DNA of 64,000 nt from Poriferisodalis sp965203655 (GCF_965203655.1 NZ_CBDBDD010000006.1:62001-126000), one strand, 5' to 3'; positions 1-10,056 are shown, counted from the stretch's first letter. Made by a program: numbers and translations. Notes: generated from the letters alone by a model not told the origin.

Positions 1-916
1 CGTCGCCGGTCGCGATGTCCACCGCGACGAAGAAGTGGTCAAACTCGCCGGCACCATCACCGGACACCCGTGCTCGCCGCGAGAAGACCAGCCGCTTGCC
101 GTCGGGCGACCACGCCGGGTCGCGGTCGAGCACCACACCGTCGGTGATCTGGCTGAGCCCAAGGCCATCTGGCTGGACAAGGAGGATGTGACTTGTCCGC
201 TCCCCGTCGACGATTGCGTCCTGGGAGAACGCGATCCACTCGCCGTCGGGTGACCATGCCGGATCGCTGAGCCCGTACTGCGCCGTCAGGAACGGCATGT
301 CCCCGGTGCCATCGCCGCCGGCCAGCCACAACGCGGGGCCAACTCGGAACACCATGCGTCGGCAGTCCGGCGACCACGACACGTGATCGATGCCCTCGGG
401 CTTGGTGCTGGCGAAGCGCAGGGGAAGCTGGATGCGGTATGCGGGCAGCGTTCCCAAGCACACCTCCGCAGGCGGACCGAGCTCCGCAGGCCGCACCCGG
501 CTCGGGATGTAGGGCTCGACACCGGACACCGGGTGCTCCGGCTCGCCGAAGGCCTCCGACAGCTCTTCAGTGTCTTCGGCATCGGCAGGCGGTGGCTCGC
601 CGGCCGCGAGGTCGTCATCGGATTGCTCCGCCGGCGTCGTGAGATCCGCCGACGCTTCGTCGGCTGTCTCCTGAGCCTCCGGTAGCGCCGCATCGGAAGT
701 CTCCGCAGCCTCATCGCCTTCTGCGGCTGCGCCCTCTGCAGCGTCGTCGGTGAGCGGATCCGGTCCAGCCGGCAGGCTCACAACGACTGCGGCAGCGCCC
801 ACAACCACTACCAAGGCAATGACCAGCCACCATCCCCGTCGAGGCCGAGTCGGGCCTCGGGGATCCTCGCTGGCGGAGGGCTCGCCCCCCACTGGTTCCA
901 ACGGAACCACAATCAT
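1..916 (-). CDS. Membrane-anchored PD40/TolB-like beta-propeller protein (C-terminus beyond window)
   Basis: Reading the minus strand from an ATG at 916 gives 305 codons open to the window edge. The N-terminus is cytoplasmic and Arg/Pro-rich, followed by one membrane segment (about residues 29-48), then an acidic Ala/Glu/Asp linker (about 50-130) and at least three PD40-type repeats with the signature WSPD(G) at about residues 181, 221 and 270. Such propellers, as in TolB, usually bind proteins or peptidoglycan-associated partners outside the membrane. The specific role is unknown. Overlapping frames on both strands in this stretch lack any domain signature, so I regard them as shadows. The start is supported by the transmembrane segment lying directly behind it. 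Confidence 0.8.
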   Translation of the reverse strand, partial: MIVVPLEPVGGEPSASEDPRGPTRPRRGWWLVIALVVVVGAAAVVVSLPAGPDPLTDDAAEGAAAEGDEAAETSDAALPEAQETADEASADLTTPAEQSDDDLAAGEPPPADAEDTEELSEAFGEPEHPVSGVEPYIPSRVRPAELGPPAEVCLGTLPAYRIQLPLRFASTKPEGIDHVSWSPDCRRMVFRVGPALWLAGGDGTGDMPFLTAQYGLSDPAWSPDGEWIAFSQDAIVDGERTSHILLVQPDGLGLSQITDGVVLDRDPAWSPDGKRLVFSRRARVSGDGAGEFDHFFVAVDIATGD

Positions 917-1093
917 CGATCTGTCGTGCTCAGCAGGCACGCCAGAACCGCTCCTTCGCCCCCGTGGCGTTCACGCAGCCACGGCGATCCGGGCACTGCA
1001 CCACCATGTGCCCGACCGTAGCTGTGTCCGGCGAACCGCCCGCAGACAGACGCAACCCGAGGACGCCCCAGGGTGCCCATCTAGGGTGGTCGG

Positions 1094-1861
1094 GTGCAGA
1101 AACCGCTGATCGGGGTCGTGGGCCGACGACGCAAGGGCTCACGCATCGGCGGCTTCCCGTCGAACTTTGCTGAGATCGATGTCGATCTCTATGTCTGCGC
1201 GTACGCCCGTGACGTGGCAGCAGCCGGCGGCATCCCCGTGTTCCTGCCGCTCGAATCCGATCCGGAGGAGCTGGCGGCGCGGCTCGACGGTCTGCTGCTC
1301 ACCGGCGGCGAGGACATCGCCACGTGCCTATATGCAGACCGGTTGGAACCCGGATCAATCGACCCCTCGATCGGCATACCGGGCAGCGCGTTCGACACCC
1401 CCGCCGATGCGCTGACGGGGGGCGAGGAGATCCCGCTGCGAGACGCATTCGAGCTGGCGATGCTCGACGCGTCCATCGCGGCCGATCATCCGGTGCTCGG
1501 CATCTGCCGGGGCGCCCAGCTGTTGACCGTCGCTGCTGGCGGCACGCTGCACCTCGACCTGCCGGACCACGCACGCACCGACGCGCCCGCTGACGCCACG
1601 CCTCACATCGTCACCACCACCCCCGGCAGCGAACTGCGCCGGATGTACGGACCCGAGCTGGCCGTGAACTCGCTGCACCACCAAGCTGCTGACCGGCTCG
1701 GCGAGGGCTACGTCGCCACCGCTCACTCCCCCGACGGCATCATCGAGGGGTTCGAGCATGTCGATTTGCCCGTCGTCGCCGTGCAATGGCATCCCGAGCT
1801 GATGACGGGCGCACTGTCGGATCCCTGCTTCGACTGGCTGATCGAGCACGCCAGCCGCTGA
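1094..1861 (+). CDS. Class I glutamine amidotransferase-like hydrolase (peptidase C26, PuuD-like)
   Basis: A 255-residue protein starting at GTG 1094. The catalytic nucleophile sits in GICRGAQ (Cys138), and the His/Glu of the triad are in QWHPELM (His233, Glu235). An oxyanion region LLTGGEDI lies near residue 68. These features match gamma-glutamyl-gamma-aminobutyrate hydrolase-type enzymes, which cleave gamma-glutamyl amides in the cytoplasm, for example in putrescine breakdown. Length is typical of the family. No polyamine genes lie beside it, so the substrate is not assigned. It is divergent from the membrane propeller gene and convergent with the next luciferase-like gene. Confidence 0.85.
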   Translation: MQKPLIGVVGRRRKGSRIGGFPSNFAEIDVDLYVCAYARDVAAAGGIPVFLPLESDPEELAARLDGLLLTGGEDIATCLYADRLEPGSIDPSIGIPGSAFDTPADALTGGEEIPLRDAFELAMLDASIAADHPVLGICRGAQLLTVAAGGTLHLDLPDHARTDAPADATPHIVTTTPGSELRRMYGPELAVNSLHHQAADRLGEGYVATAHSPDGIIEGFEHVDLPVVAVQWHPELMTGALSDPCFDWLIEHASR

Positions 1862-1886
1862 CGAGCAGAGCCCGTCAACTGCAGTC

Positions 1887-2909
1887 TCAGCCGCCCTCGA
1901 CCGCGGCGCGCACCCGCGGGATCACATTGCGTCCGAGGCGCTCCAGCGAATCGTTCATGACCGAGGGCGGCAGGCCGGGCGGACCGCCCCAGGTGCACAC
2001 GTCGGTGAAGCCGTACTGCCCGATGAACTCGATCAGCTCGGCCGTGCAATGGTCTTCGTCGCCGACGATCCAGCCTTGGGGAATCGCACCCTTCGACGGG
2101 TCGAACGCAGTGAAGGTGTCGGGGGTCTCGTCGAAGAGCCGGGCGTACACGCCCGCCCGGTAACGCTCCGCAGCCCTGATCTGCTGCCAAGCACCCTCGC
2201 GATCATCGGTCACGAAGATCGAGCGGATGATGCCCACCCGGTAATCGTCGGGATCACGGCCCGAGCCACGAAGCTCGTCCTTCCAGGGCTCCAACACGAT
2301 GTCGGGAGCGCCCTGCGGCAGCAGGTGCGTGTCGAAGCGGGCCGCCCGCACGGCGGCGTTGCTGCTCATCCCGGCAATCCACAGCGGCGGGCCGCCTGGC
2401 TGCACCGGCGCCGGGGTCACCAGCAGATCGTCGAAGCGCCAGCGCTTGCCCTCGAAGCTGAACGGCTCGCCCTGCCAGGCCAGCCGCAGGATCTGCACCA
2501 GCTCCTCGGTCAGCGACACCCGGCGCGACTGCGGGATGCCGAAGCCGCGGAATTCGTGCGCCGCGTAGCCCATGCCGATGCCGAGCTCGATGCGCCCGCC
2601 CGAGATGTTGTCGAGCACGGCGAGATCCTCAGCCAGCCGGACTGGGTGGACGAACGGCGCCAGCAGGATGTCGGTCGAGATGCGCAGACGGGACGTGCGC
2701 GCCGCCACCGCTCCCGCCATCGGGACGAAATTGGGCAGGTGGCCGTCGTCGAGGAAATGGTGCTCGGTGAACCACGCCAGCTCGAATCCCAGCTCGTCCG
2801 CCATTTCGAGCTGGTCGAGCGCCTGCGCGTACATCTCCGGCAGCGTCACCTCGCTGCCGGGCGGGCTGCGCAGATCGTGGACGACGCCGAATCGCAGAGG
2901 TTGAGCCAT
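1887..2909 (-). CDS. LLM-class flavin/F420-dependent oxidoreductase
   Basis: A 340-residue luciferase-like monooxygenase fold protein starting at ATG 2909. Visible family features are the first strand LRFGVVHD, the WFTEHHF segment near residue 47, and the block AEDLAVLDNISGGR followed by ELGIGMGY around residues 92-115. Members use reduced FMN or F420 to oxidise or reduce small organic substrates. It is paralogous to the gene at 40323-41381, sharing the start motif and the C-terminal WGGPPGLPPSVMN block. Substrate unknown. It is divergent from the BVMO at 3102, so the 192-bp gap probably holds both promoters. Confidence 0.85.
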   Translation of the reverse strand: MAQPLRFGVVHDLRSPPGSEVTLPEMYAQALDQLEMADELGFELAWFTEHHFLDDGHLPNFVPMAGAVAARTSRLRISTDILLAPFVHPVRLAEDLAVLDNISGGRIELGIGMGYAAHEFRGFGIPQSRRVSLTEELVQILRLAWQGEPFSFEGKRWRFDDLLVTPAPVQPGGPPLWIAGMSSNAAVRAARFDTHLLPQGAPDIVLEPWKDELRGSGRDPDDYRVGIIRSIFVTDDREGAWQQIRAAERYRAGVYARLFDETPDTFTAFDPSKGAIPQGWIVGDEDHCTAELIEFIGQYGFTDVCTWGGPPGLPPSVMNDSLERLGRNVIPRVRAAVEGG

Positions 2910-3101
2910 GGCCGGAGACTAGGGCCGAGCCGGGCCGGCTCACCGGGCCGGCCGTTCGACGCAGAGCAGCCACGAAATTTCCTAATGCGCGTTCGACTAT
3001 TGTGAGGAGACGGGTCCGGAGCGCCGGCGACGACACCGGCGGATTCGCAGCCGCTCGATCCGGCGATGCGCCGTACGATCTCAATTTGGGGGACACCAGA
3101 C

Positions 3102-4799
3102 ATGGCAGCAGCAGCGACCAACGGAACCTCGAACGGCAGCGCCGACAGCACCAACGACTACGAAGTCATCATCATCGGCGCGGGCGTGGCGGGCATCTAC
3201 CAGATGTACCGGCTGGCCGAGCGCGGCGTCCACGCGACGGTGCTCGAGATGGGCAGCGACCTCGGCGGCACCTGGTTCTGGAACCGCTACCCCGGCTGCC
3301 GCTTCGACTCCGAGAGCTACACCTACGGCTACTCCTTCTCCGACGAACTCCTCGAGGAGTGGCACTGGAAGGAGCGCTTCTCGGGCCAGCCCGAGAACCT
3401 GCGCTACCTCAACTACGTGGCCGAGAAGTTCGACCTGCGCCAGTACATGCAGTTCAACTGCACCGTCGAGTCGGCGCACTTCGACGACGAGGCAGGCAAG
3501 TGGCGCCTGCACCTGGCCGACGGCCGCGACCTGAGCTGCCGCTTCCTGCTGACCGCGCTGGGCCTGCTGTCCGCGCCCACCTACCCCCGCATCGAGGGCG
3601 TCGACTTCGACGGCACCGACGTGTTCGAAGGACCGTCGTTCCACACCTACCACTGGCCTGCGGAACCGGTCGAGATCAAGGGCAAGCGGGTGGCTGTCAT
3701 CGGCACCGGCGCCACCGGCGTGCAGGCCATTGCGGCCATCGGCGAGCAGGCCGAGCACCTGACGGTCTTCCAGCGGCGCCCCAACTGGTGCGCCCCGCTG
3801 CACAACAGCGAGATCTCCCCCGAGGAGATGTCCACCATCCGCGCTCGCTACGACGACATCTTCGACCTGTGCGCTCGCACGCCGGGCGGATTCGAGCACG
3901 AGCCGATCCGCACCGGTTTCCACAACGTCTCTGCCGAGGAGCGCCGTGCGATGTGGGAGAAGCTCTACGGCGAGCCCGGCTTCGGCATCTGGATGGCCAA
4001 CTACCGCGAGATCTTCTTCGACGAGGAGGCCAACGCCGAGCTGTCGGCGTTCATCGCCGACAAGATCCGCGAGCGGGTGGACGATCCGGTCATCGCCGAG
4101 AAGCTCATCCCCAAGGACCACGGATTCGGCGTGCAGCGGGTCCCGCTCGAGACGCACTACTACGAGACGTACAACCGGCCGAACGTCTCGCTGGTCGATC
4201 TGCAGGAGACCCCGATCGAGCGGATCACCCCCACCGGCATCCAGACCAGCGACCAGCACTACGAGTTCGACCTGATCGTGTACGCCACCGGCTTCGACGC
4301 CATGACCGGCGCGTTCGACCGCATCGACTTCCGGGGCAGCGGCGGTCAGCGGCTGGCTGACAAGTGGAAGGACGGCCCGATCACCTTCTTGGGAATGATG
4401 GTCAACGGCTTCCCGAACCTGCTCACGATCGCCGGCCCGCAGAGCGGCTCAGCCTCCACCAACTACCCGCGGGGCATCGAGATCGGCGTTGAGTGGATCA
4501 CCGGCCTGATGGACTTCGTCTGGGAGAACGGCTATACCCGCTTCGAGGCTGACGCGGATGCCGAGCGGGAGTGGACCAACCACGTCATCGAGATGTACAG
4601 CATGATGCTGATGCGCAAGGCGCAGGGCTGGTTCACCGGGTACAACTCGAACATCGACGGTCACGAAGCCGGCACGATCCGATACTTCGTGTACAACGGC
4701 GGCGCCCCCAAGTACAAGCGCCGCATCGACGAAGTCGCCGACGGCGACTACCAGGAAGTCGCCTTCAGCTCTGAGCGGGCGCTGGCCGGAACCGCTTAA
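3102..4799 (+). CDS. FAD-dependent Baeyer-Villiger-type monooxygenase
   Basis: A 565-residue class B flavoprotein. The FAD Rossmann motif GAGVAG is at residues 26-31, the BVMO fingerprint FEGPSFHTYHWP at 175-186, and the NADPH Rossmann motif GTGATG at 201-206. Class B BVMOs insert oxygen next to a ketone carbonyl using NADPH and O2. An in-frame ATG lies at 3066, but ATG 3102 is preferred: it is preceded by the purine-rich GGGGGAC at about 3088 and begins just before the low-complexity N-terminus typical of the family. Substrate unknown. It probably shares a transcript with the CoxL-like gene about 95 bp downstream. Confidence 0.9.
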   Translation: MAAAATNGTSNGSADSTNDYEVIIIGAGVAGIYQMYRLAERGVHATVLEMGSDLGGTWFWNRYPGCRFDSESYTYGYSFSDELLEEWHWKERFSGQPENLRYLNYVAEKFDLRQYMQFNCTVESAHFDDEAGKWRLHLADGRDLSCRFLLTALGLLSAPTYPRIEGVDFDGTDVFEGPSFHTYHWPAEPVEIKGKRVAVIGTGATGVQAIAAIGEQAEHLTVFQRRPNWCAPLHNSEISPEEMSTIRARYDDIFDLCARTPGGFEHEPIRTGFHNVSAEERRAMWEKLYGEPGFGIWMANYREIFFDEEANAELSAFIADKIRERVDDPVIAEKLIPKDHGFGVQRVPLETHYYETYNRPNVSLVDLQETPIERITPTGIQTSDQHYEFDLIVYATGFDAMTGAFDRIDFRGSGGQRLADKWKDGPITFLGMMVNGFPNLLTIAGPQSGSASTNYPRGIEIGVEWITGLMDFVWENGYTRFEADADAEREWTNHVIEMYSMMLMRKAQGWFTGYNSNIDGHEAGTIRYFVYNGGAPKYKRRIDEVADGDYQEVAFSSERALAGTA

Positions 4800-4894
4800 C
4801 TTCGCCCGGACATCTCGTTGTTGATGGATTGCCTCGCATCTTCGCGGGGCGACATCGCAGCGAACCACGACGCAACCGGAGGACTGACGGGCCC

Positions 4895-7159
4895 ATGAGC
4901 ATGATCGGCACGCGTGTCGTGCGCAAGGAAGACCCTGCCTACCTGACCGTCGGCGGCACCTATGTCGACGATGTGGAATGCGCGGGCGCACTGCATGCGG
5001 TGTTTGTCCGCTCGGTGATGGCTCACGCGGACATCACCGCCATCCACACCGCCGACGCGGCCCAGATGCCGGGCGTGGTCGGCGTGTACACCGCGGCCGA
5101 ACTCGATCTCAGCGCCGACCCGCCCTCGATGCCGGTGCTGAACCAGCAGATGCTGCGCTCGCCGCTGGCGGAGGACCGGGTGCGCTACGTGGGCGATCCC
5201 TTCGCTGTGGTGGTCGCGGAGTCGCGTCATGCAGCCACGGATGCCGCCGAGCTGGTGTACGCCGACTACGAACCGCTCGACGCGGTCATCGATACCGCCG
5301 AGGCCGCCGGCAACGACAAGCTGCTGTTCCCCGAAGCTGGCACCAACACGGTGTTCGCCATACCCCGCGGCGACGAAGACGGCCTGTTCGACGACTGCGA
5401 GGTCACCGTCGAGCTGGCGTTCGACAATCCCCGCCTGAACGGCGCCCCGATCGAACCGCGTGCCGCCCTCGCCTCGTGGGACCCCGCCGAACAGCGCCTC
5501 ACCTACTGGGCATGCACCCAGTTCCCGCACCGCTCACGAGATGTCCTCGCCGGATTCTGCGGTCTGGAACAAGACCAGGTGCACGTGATCACGCCCGACG
5601 TCGGCGGCGGGTTCGGCACCAAGAACGCCAACTACGTCGAGGACTTCGTCGTCGCCCGGCTGACCTGCCGCCTCGAACGGCCGGTCCGCTGGACCGAGAC
5701 CCGTTCGGAGAGCATGCTCGGCCTCGCTCACGGAAGGGCCATCTCCTACGTGGCCCGCCTCGGCGGCAGCCGCGACGGCAACATCACGGCCTACTCGGTG
5801 GACGCGCTGCAGGACTCGGGCGCCTACCCGATGATCGGCGCGCTGCTGCCGATGTTCGTGCGGATGGTGGCGAGCGGCGTGTACGACATCGACAAGGTGT
5901 CGGTCAACACCAACTCGGTCACGACCAACACGGCACCCATCGGCGCGTACCGCGGTGCGGGGCGCCCCGAAGCGACGCTGGCGATCGAACGGATGATGGA
6001 CGTGTTCGCAGCCGAGATCGGGATGGACCCCAGCGAGCTGCGCCGCCGCAACTTCATCCCGCCCGAGTCGTTCCCGTTCACGACCCCCACCGGCAGCGAG
6101 ATGGACTCAGGCGAGTACGCCAAGGCCCTCGACGCGGTCATCGAAGCCGCGGATTACCCGGCGCTGCGGGCCGAGCAGCAGCGGCGGCTCTCCCAGGGAG
6201 ACACCAAGCTGCTCGGCCTCGGCTGGTGTGCGTACGTGGAGATCTCCAACCCCGTCGTCGGCCCGGAGTTCGGCAGCATGGAGGTGCGTCCCGATGGCTC
6301 CGCGCTGGTGCTGACGGGATCGTCGAACCACGGCCAGGGACACCACACGGCCTATGCGCAGATCGCCAGCGATGCCACCGGCATCGCATTCGATCGGATC
6401 GAGGTGCGCCACGGCGACACCGACGAGGTGAAGCGCGGCGGCGGCACCGGCGGCTCGCGTTCGCTCCAGTCGGGCGGGGTCGCTGTCTTCGAGGCAGCCG
6501 AAGCAGTCATCGAAGTCGCCAAGCAGGCAGCAGCCGCGATGCTCGAAGCCGACCCTGCCGACATCGTGCTCGACGCCGATGCGGGCACGTTCGCCGTTGC
6601 AGGCACACCCGCCCGCTCGCTCGACTGGGCCCAGGTCGCGGCGCACGTCAACGAGTCCGACGGCCGTGAGCTGCAGGCCGAGAGCGACTTCCAGCCGCCG
6701 GGTGCGACCTTCCCCTTCGGTGTTCAACTCTCGGTCGTGGAGGTGGACCGCGACACCGGCCAGGTCACCGCGCTGCGCCACGTGACGTGCGATGACGCCG
6801 GCGTCATCGTGAACCCGATGATCGTGGAAGGCCAGGTGCACGGCGGCGTGGCCTCCGGCATCGCCCACGCGCTCGGCGAGGTGTTCGTCTACGACGACGA
6901 CGGCAACCCGCTGACCGCCAATTTCATGGACTACGCCATTGCCTCAGCGGCAGAGTTGCCGAGCATCGAGCGGATTCCCATGGAGACTCCGACCGATCGC
7001 AACCCCCTCGGCGTGAAGGGCATCGGCGAGTCGGGCACCATCGGCGCCACGCCAGCCGTGCAGAACGCCGTGGTCGATGCTCTGTCGCATCTCGGCGTGC
7101 GCCACATCGAGCTTCCCTGCACTGCCGAGCGCGTCTGGCAGCACCTCCAGAACGCCTGA
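4895..7159 (+). CDS. Xanthine dehydrogenase/CoxL-family molybdopterin-binding subunit
   Basis: A 754-residue molybdenum hydroxylase large subunit. It shows GGGFGTK at residues 237-243, AYRGAGR at 351-357 (the form II CoxL-like active-site loop, not the AYXCSFR of bona fide CO dehydrogenase), and the catalytic Glu in GIGESG (Glu712). Enzymes of this family hydroxylate heteroaromatics, aldehydes or related substrates. The usual FAD (CoxM) and 2Fe-2S (CoxS) subunits are not next to it. Start ATG 4895 is chosen because GGAGG lies about 12 bp upstream and the N-terminus then matches the family; an in-frame ATG at 4829 is less likely. Confidence 0.9.
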   Translation: MSMIGTRVVRKEDPAYLTVGGTYVDDVECAGALHAVFVRSVMAHADITAIHTADAAQMPGVVGVYTAAELDLSADPPSMPVLNQQMLRSPLAEDRVRYVGDPFAVVVAESRHAATDAAELVYADYEPLDAVIDTAEAAGNDKLLFPEAGTNTVFAIPRGDEDGLFDDCEVTVELAFDNPRLNGAPIEPRAALASWDPAEQRLTYWACTQFPHRSRDVLAGFCGLEQDQVHVITPDVGGGFGTKNANYVEDFVVARLTCRLERPVRWTETRSESMLGLAHGRAISYVARLGGSRDGNITAYSVDALQDSGAYPMIGALLPMFVRMVASGVYDIDKVSVNTNSVTTNTAPIGAYRGAGRPEATLAIERMMDVFAAEIGMDPSELRRRNFIPPESFPFTTPTGSEMDSGEYAKALDAVIEAADYPALRAEQQRRLSQGDTKLLGLGWCAYVEISNPVVGPEFGSMEVRPDGSALVLTGSSNHGQGHHTAYAQIASDATGIAFDRIEVRHGDTDEVKRGGGTGGSRSLQSGGVAVFEAAEAVIEVAKQAAAAMLEADPADIVLDADAGTFAVAGTPARSLDWAQVAAHVNESDGRELQAESDFQPPGATFPFGVQLSVVEVDRDTGQVTALRHVTCDDAGVIVNPMIVEGQVHGGVASGIAHALGEVFVYDDDGNPLTANFMDYAIASAAELPSIERIPMETPTDRNPLGVKGIGESGTIGATPAVQNAVVDALSHLGVRHIELPCTAERVWQHLQNA

Positions 7160-7195
7160 CGCCCGCCGTCCGGGTACGGCATCGGCTCGGCTGAC

Positions 7196-8347
7196 TCACC
7201 TTTGGCCGGAGGTATCGATCCGGCTGGCCAGCACCGTCACGACAGCCATCGCGCCCACTACTGCGGAGCCGATGTAAGCCCCCGCGGGGCTGAAGGCGAA
7301 CACTGGCAGCCAGATCACCGCGCCGAGCGCATGACCGCCGAAGCGGAGCGAGAGCGTGAACGACAGTGCGCCGGCGCGATTGTCGGGTGCCGCAACCGAG
7401 GCGAGCGACTGGAAGCTGACCACCACGGACTGGGTCGCGGCGCCGGTGACGAACCAGAGCACGGCCAACTTCCAGGCCGCGCCTGCGGCGGGCAGCAGCG
7501 CCACCAGGCCCGAGCAGACGGCAATGGCAATGGTGGCCGCCCGCAAGCCGCCCAAGCGGTCGAGCGCGATCCCCCACAAGGGCGCGGCTGCCATGCCGGC
7601 CAGCCCGCCGGCCAGCAGGAGCGCTCCCACCTGCGAGCCCGTCAATCCGACCACGTCGCGGCCGCTCAGGCTCACCAGGATCCTGGCCCCGATGGGTCCC
7701 AAGGCACACAGCAGCGCGGTAGCAGCCACCAGCAACGTCGGGCGTCGCATCAAGGACTGGAATCGAGGCGGAGCATCTGCCTGCCGGCGATCGTCTGGAT
7801 CGGCTTCGGGTGCGCTGGCCGGCAACAGCAGTGCAATCACCGCGCCGATAGCGGCCGTAGCCACGTAGGCGAAGCGCCAGTTCGTGTCCGCGCCGATCCC
7901 GCCCAGCATCGGTGCGGCGAGCTGGCCCAGCGCCTGGCAGGCCGCGTAGCGGCCCACGATGCGACCGACCCCTCCGGTGGGTGCAGTCTCGGTCAGCGTC
8001 GCCAGCAGCAACGGGGTGATGAACGCGTTCATCACCCCCTGACCGGCACGCGCCGCGAGAAACCACCCGTAGTTCGGGGCTAGGGCACACCCGAGGGTCG
8101 CTAGCGCGTACAGCGCGACGGCAGTACGCAGCGTGCGTACTCGACCCCACTTGTCGCCGAGCGTGCCCGACACCAGCAGCAGGCCGGCGAAGGGCACCAG
8201 GTAGACGTTGAGCGCCCAGCCGATCTGGCTGGTAGTGACCGAGAACGTGTCGCGCAGCTCCGGGATCATCGGCAGCATCACGAAGGTGCCGAGCGGCCCC
8301 ATCATCCCGCCGATGTACAGCAGCACCCGGCGCCACTCGCCGTTCAC
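7196..8347 (-). CDS. MFS transporter
   Basis: A 383-residue polytopic membrane protein with about 12 predicted helices and short cytoplasmic loops. An A-loop-like segment, GTLGDKWGRVR, between helices 2 and 3 is the signature of the major facilitator superfamily (drug/H+ antiporter-like group). Starts at ATG 8347. It is convergent with the CoxL-like gene and divergent from the carboxylesterase gene. Substrate cannot be assigned; exporters of this size often move small hydrophobic compounds or metabolites. Confidence 0.85.
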   Translation of the reverse strand: MNGEWRRVLLYIGGMMGPLGTFVMLPMIPELRDTFSVTTSQIGWALNVYLVPFAGLLLVSGTLGDKWGRVRTLRTAVALYALATLGCALAPNYGWFLAARAGQGVMNAFITPLLLATLTETAPTGGVGRIVGRYAACQALGQLAAPMLGGIGADTNWRFAYVATAAIGAVIALLLPASAPEADPDDRRQADAPPRFQSLMRRPTLLVAATALLCALGPIGARILVSLSGRDVVGLTGSQVGALLLAGGLAGMAAAPLWGIALDRLGGLRAATIAIAVCSGLVALLPAAGAAWKLAVLWFVTGAATQSVVVSFQSLASVAAPDNRAGALSFTLSLRFGGHALGAVIWLPVFAFSPAGAYIGSAVVGAMAVVTVLASRIDTSGQR

Positions 8348-8471
8348 TGCCGTCCCCCCATAAGCCCCCGCACGCTACTTCCCAACCGCTGGCAGGGTCC
8401 GAGCGCTTTGCGGCTGGCTCATGACACGCGGACTCGCGCATAGCATCGCCGCGCAACGACAGGGGGCAGAC

Positions 8472-10004
8472 ATGGCTGCAGAAGTGACGATCAACTCTGG
8501 ACGACTCGCCGGCGGCGACGATCAAGGGGTCCACGCCTACAAGGGCATTCCCTACGCGGCACCGCCCGTGGGCGATCTTCGGTTCCGACCGCCAGCAGCC
8601 CCAGCGAGCTGGGACGGTGTGCGCGACGCCTCCGACTATGGCCCCGTGGCATTGCAGCAGCCCATGCCCGGCATCTTCGGCGAGCTGGGCACACCACCCA
8701 ATCCCGCTGGCGACGACTGCCTGCGGCTGAACGTGTGGACGCCGGACCCGAGTGCCGGCGGCATGCCGGTGCTGGTGTGGATCCACGGCGGCGCCTTCTA
8801 TGCCGGCAGCGGCGTCGACGACGTGTACAACGGCGCAGCGTTCGCCCGTGATGGCGTCGTGTGCGTGACGATCAACTACCGGCTCGGCGTGCAGGGCTTC
8901 ATGAACTTGGGCGGGCACTTCGGCGAGTACGCCCAGTCAGGCAACCTCGGCATGCTCGACCAGGTCGCTGCCCTGCAATGGGTGCAGGAGAACGTCGCTG
9001 CTTTCGGCGGCGATCCGTCCAAGGTCACCATCGCCGGGGAATCTGCCGGCGGCATGAGCTGCTCCACGTTGATGGCGATGCCTTCCGCCAACGGCCTGTT
9101 CCGGGCCGCCATCCCCCAGAGCGGCGCCGCGCACAACGGCCTCAGCGCCGACACGGCGTCACTCATCAGCACCTATGTCATGGAGGCGGTCGGCGTCACA
9201 CCCGGCGACTCGGCTGCGCTCGCTGCCGTCAGCAACGACGATCTGCTCGCCGCGCAGATCGCCATCACCGACGATCTGGGGGCGACACGTGACCCCGAGA
9301 AGTACCGCGAGGCAGCGGCAGTGCCGATGGCGTTCCAGCCCACCTATTTCACCGAGGAGCTGCCGCAACGACCGATCGACGCCATTGCCGGCGGTTCTGC
9401 CAAGGACGTGTCGGTCATGGTCGGTTCGACCAAGGAGGAAGCGCTGATCTTCGTCGTGGATCTCAAAGAGATATTCAACGAAGAACTCGTGCAGGCCACC
9501 GTGGGGGCGGTCTTCGGCATGGCCGGCAAGGACGGCGGCGCTGCGCTGCAGCTGTACACCGACAACCGGCCCGGGGCTGCGCCGCACGAACTCGCCGCAG
9601 CGATTGAGACCGACCGGATGTTCACCGTGCCTGCCATCCGTCTTGCCGACGCTCAATCGGCGCAGAACGCAGATCTGTGGATGTACCGGTTCGACTGGGA
9701 GAACCCCGAGCGCGACGGCGAGTGGGGTGCACACCACTTCATCGAGGTGCCGTTCGCGTTCGACCAGGCCGACAACGACATGGGTCGCGGCTTCGTCGGC
9801 GACAACCCGCCGGCGGACCTGATTGCGGCCACACACGACGCCTGGGTCCGGTTCGCCACAGACGGCAACCCCAACCACGGCGGCCTGCCCAACTGGCCAC
9901 GCTGGGATGCGAGCAGCCGGCCGACGATGCTCTTCGACAACGAATGCCGCGTCGAGAACAACCCCGCTGCTGCGGAGATCGGCCTCTGGGACGGCGTCCT
10001 GTAG
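8472..10004 (+). CDS. Type B carboxylesterase
   Basis: A 510-residue alpha/beta hydrolase. The nucleophile elbow is GESAGG (Ser191). The family N-terminal block KGIPYAAPPVGDLRFRPP is at about residues 24-41, and VWIHGGAFYAG forms the oxyanion hole. The catalytic His is probably in GAHHFIEVPF near residue 420. It hydrolyses carboxylic esters; substrate range unknown. Start ATG 8472 is preferred over an in-frame upstream ATG at 8421 because AGGGGG at 8461-8466 sits at normal spacing. No signal peptide is evident, so it is probably cytoplasmic. Confidence 0.9.
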   Translation: MAAEVTINSGRLAGGDDQGVHAYKGIPYAAPPVGDLRFRPPAAPASWDGVRDASDYGPVALQQPMPGIFGELGTPPNPAGDDCLRLNVWTPDPSAGGMPVLVWIHGGAFYAGSGVDDVYNGAAFARDGVVCVTINYRLGVQGFMNLGGHFGEYAQSGNLGMLDQVAALQWVQENVAAFGGDPSKVTIAGESAGGMSCSTLMAMPSANGLFRAAIPQSGAAHNGLSADTASLISTYVMEAVGVTPGDSAALAAVSNDDLLAAQIAITDDLGATRDPEKYREAAAVPMAFQPTYFTEELPQRPIDAIAGGSAKDVSVMVGSTKEEALIFVVDLKEIFNEELVQATVGAVFGMAGKDGGAALQLYTDNRPGAAPHELAAAIETDRMFTVPAIRLADAQSAQNADLWMYRFDWENPERDGEWGAHHFIEVPFAFDQADNDMGRGFVGDNPPADLIAATHDAWVRFATDGNPNHGGLPNWPRWDASSRPTMLFDNECRVENNPAAAEIGLWDGVL

Positions 10005-10056
10005 CGGCAGCCAGAACTAGGTGAGACGGTAGCAAGGCCGTTGTATGACGTTATGC

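Noticed and set aside
3081..4259. 392-codon minus-strand open frame
   Set aside because: Antisense shadow of the BVMO; composition typical of GC3 artefacts.
4895..7159. True form I CO dehydrogenase
   Set aside because: The AYXCSFR motif is absent; AYRGAGR is the form II-like signature.
6924..8918. 664-codon minus-strand open frame
   Set aside because: Runs antisense to the CoxL-like and esterase genes and out of frame with the MFS gene; no domain signature.
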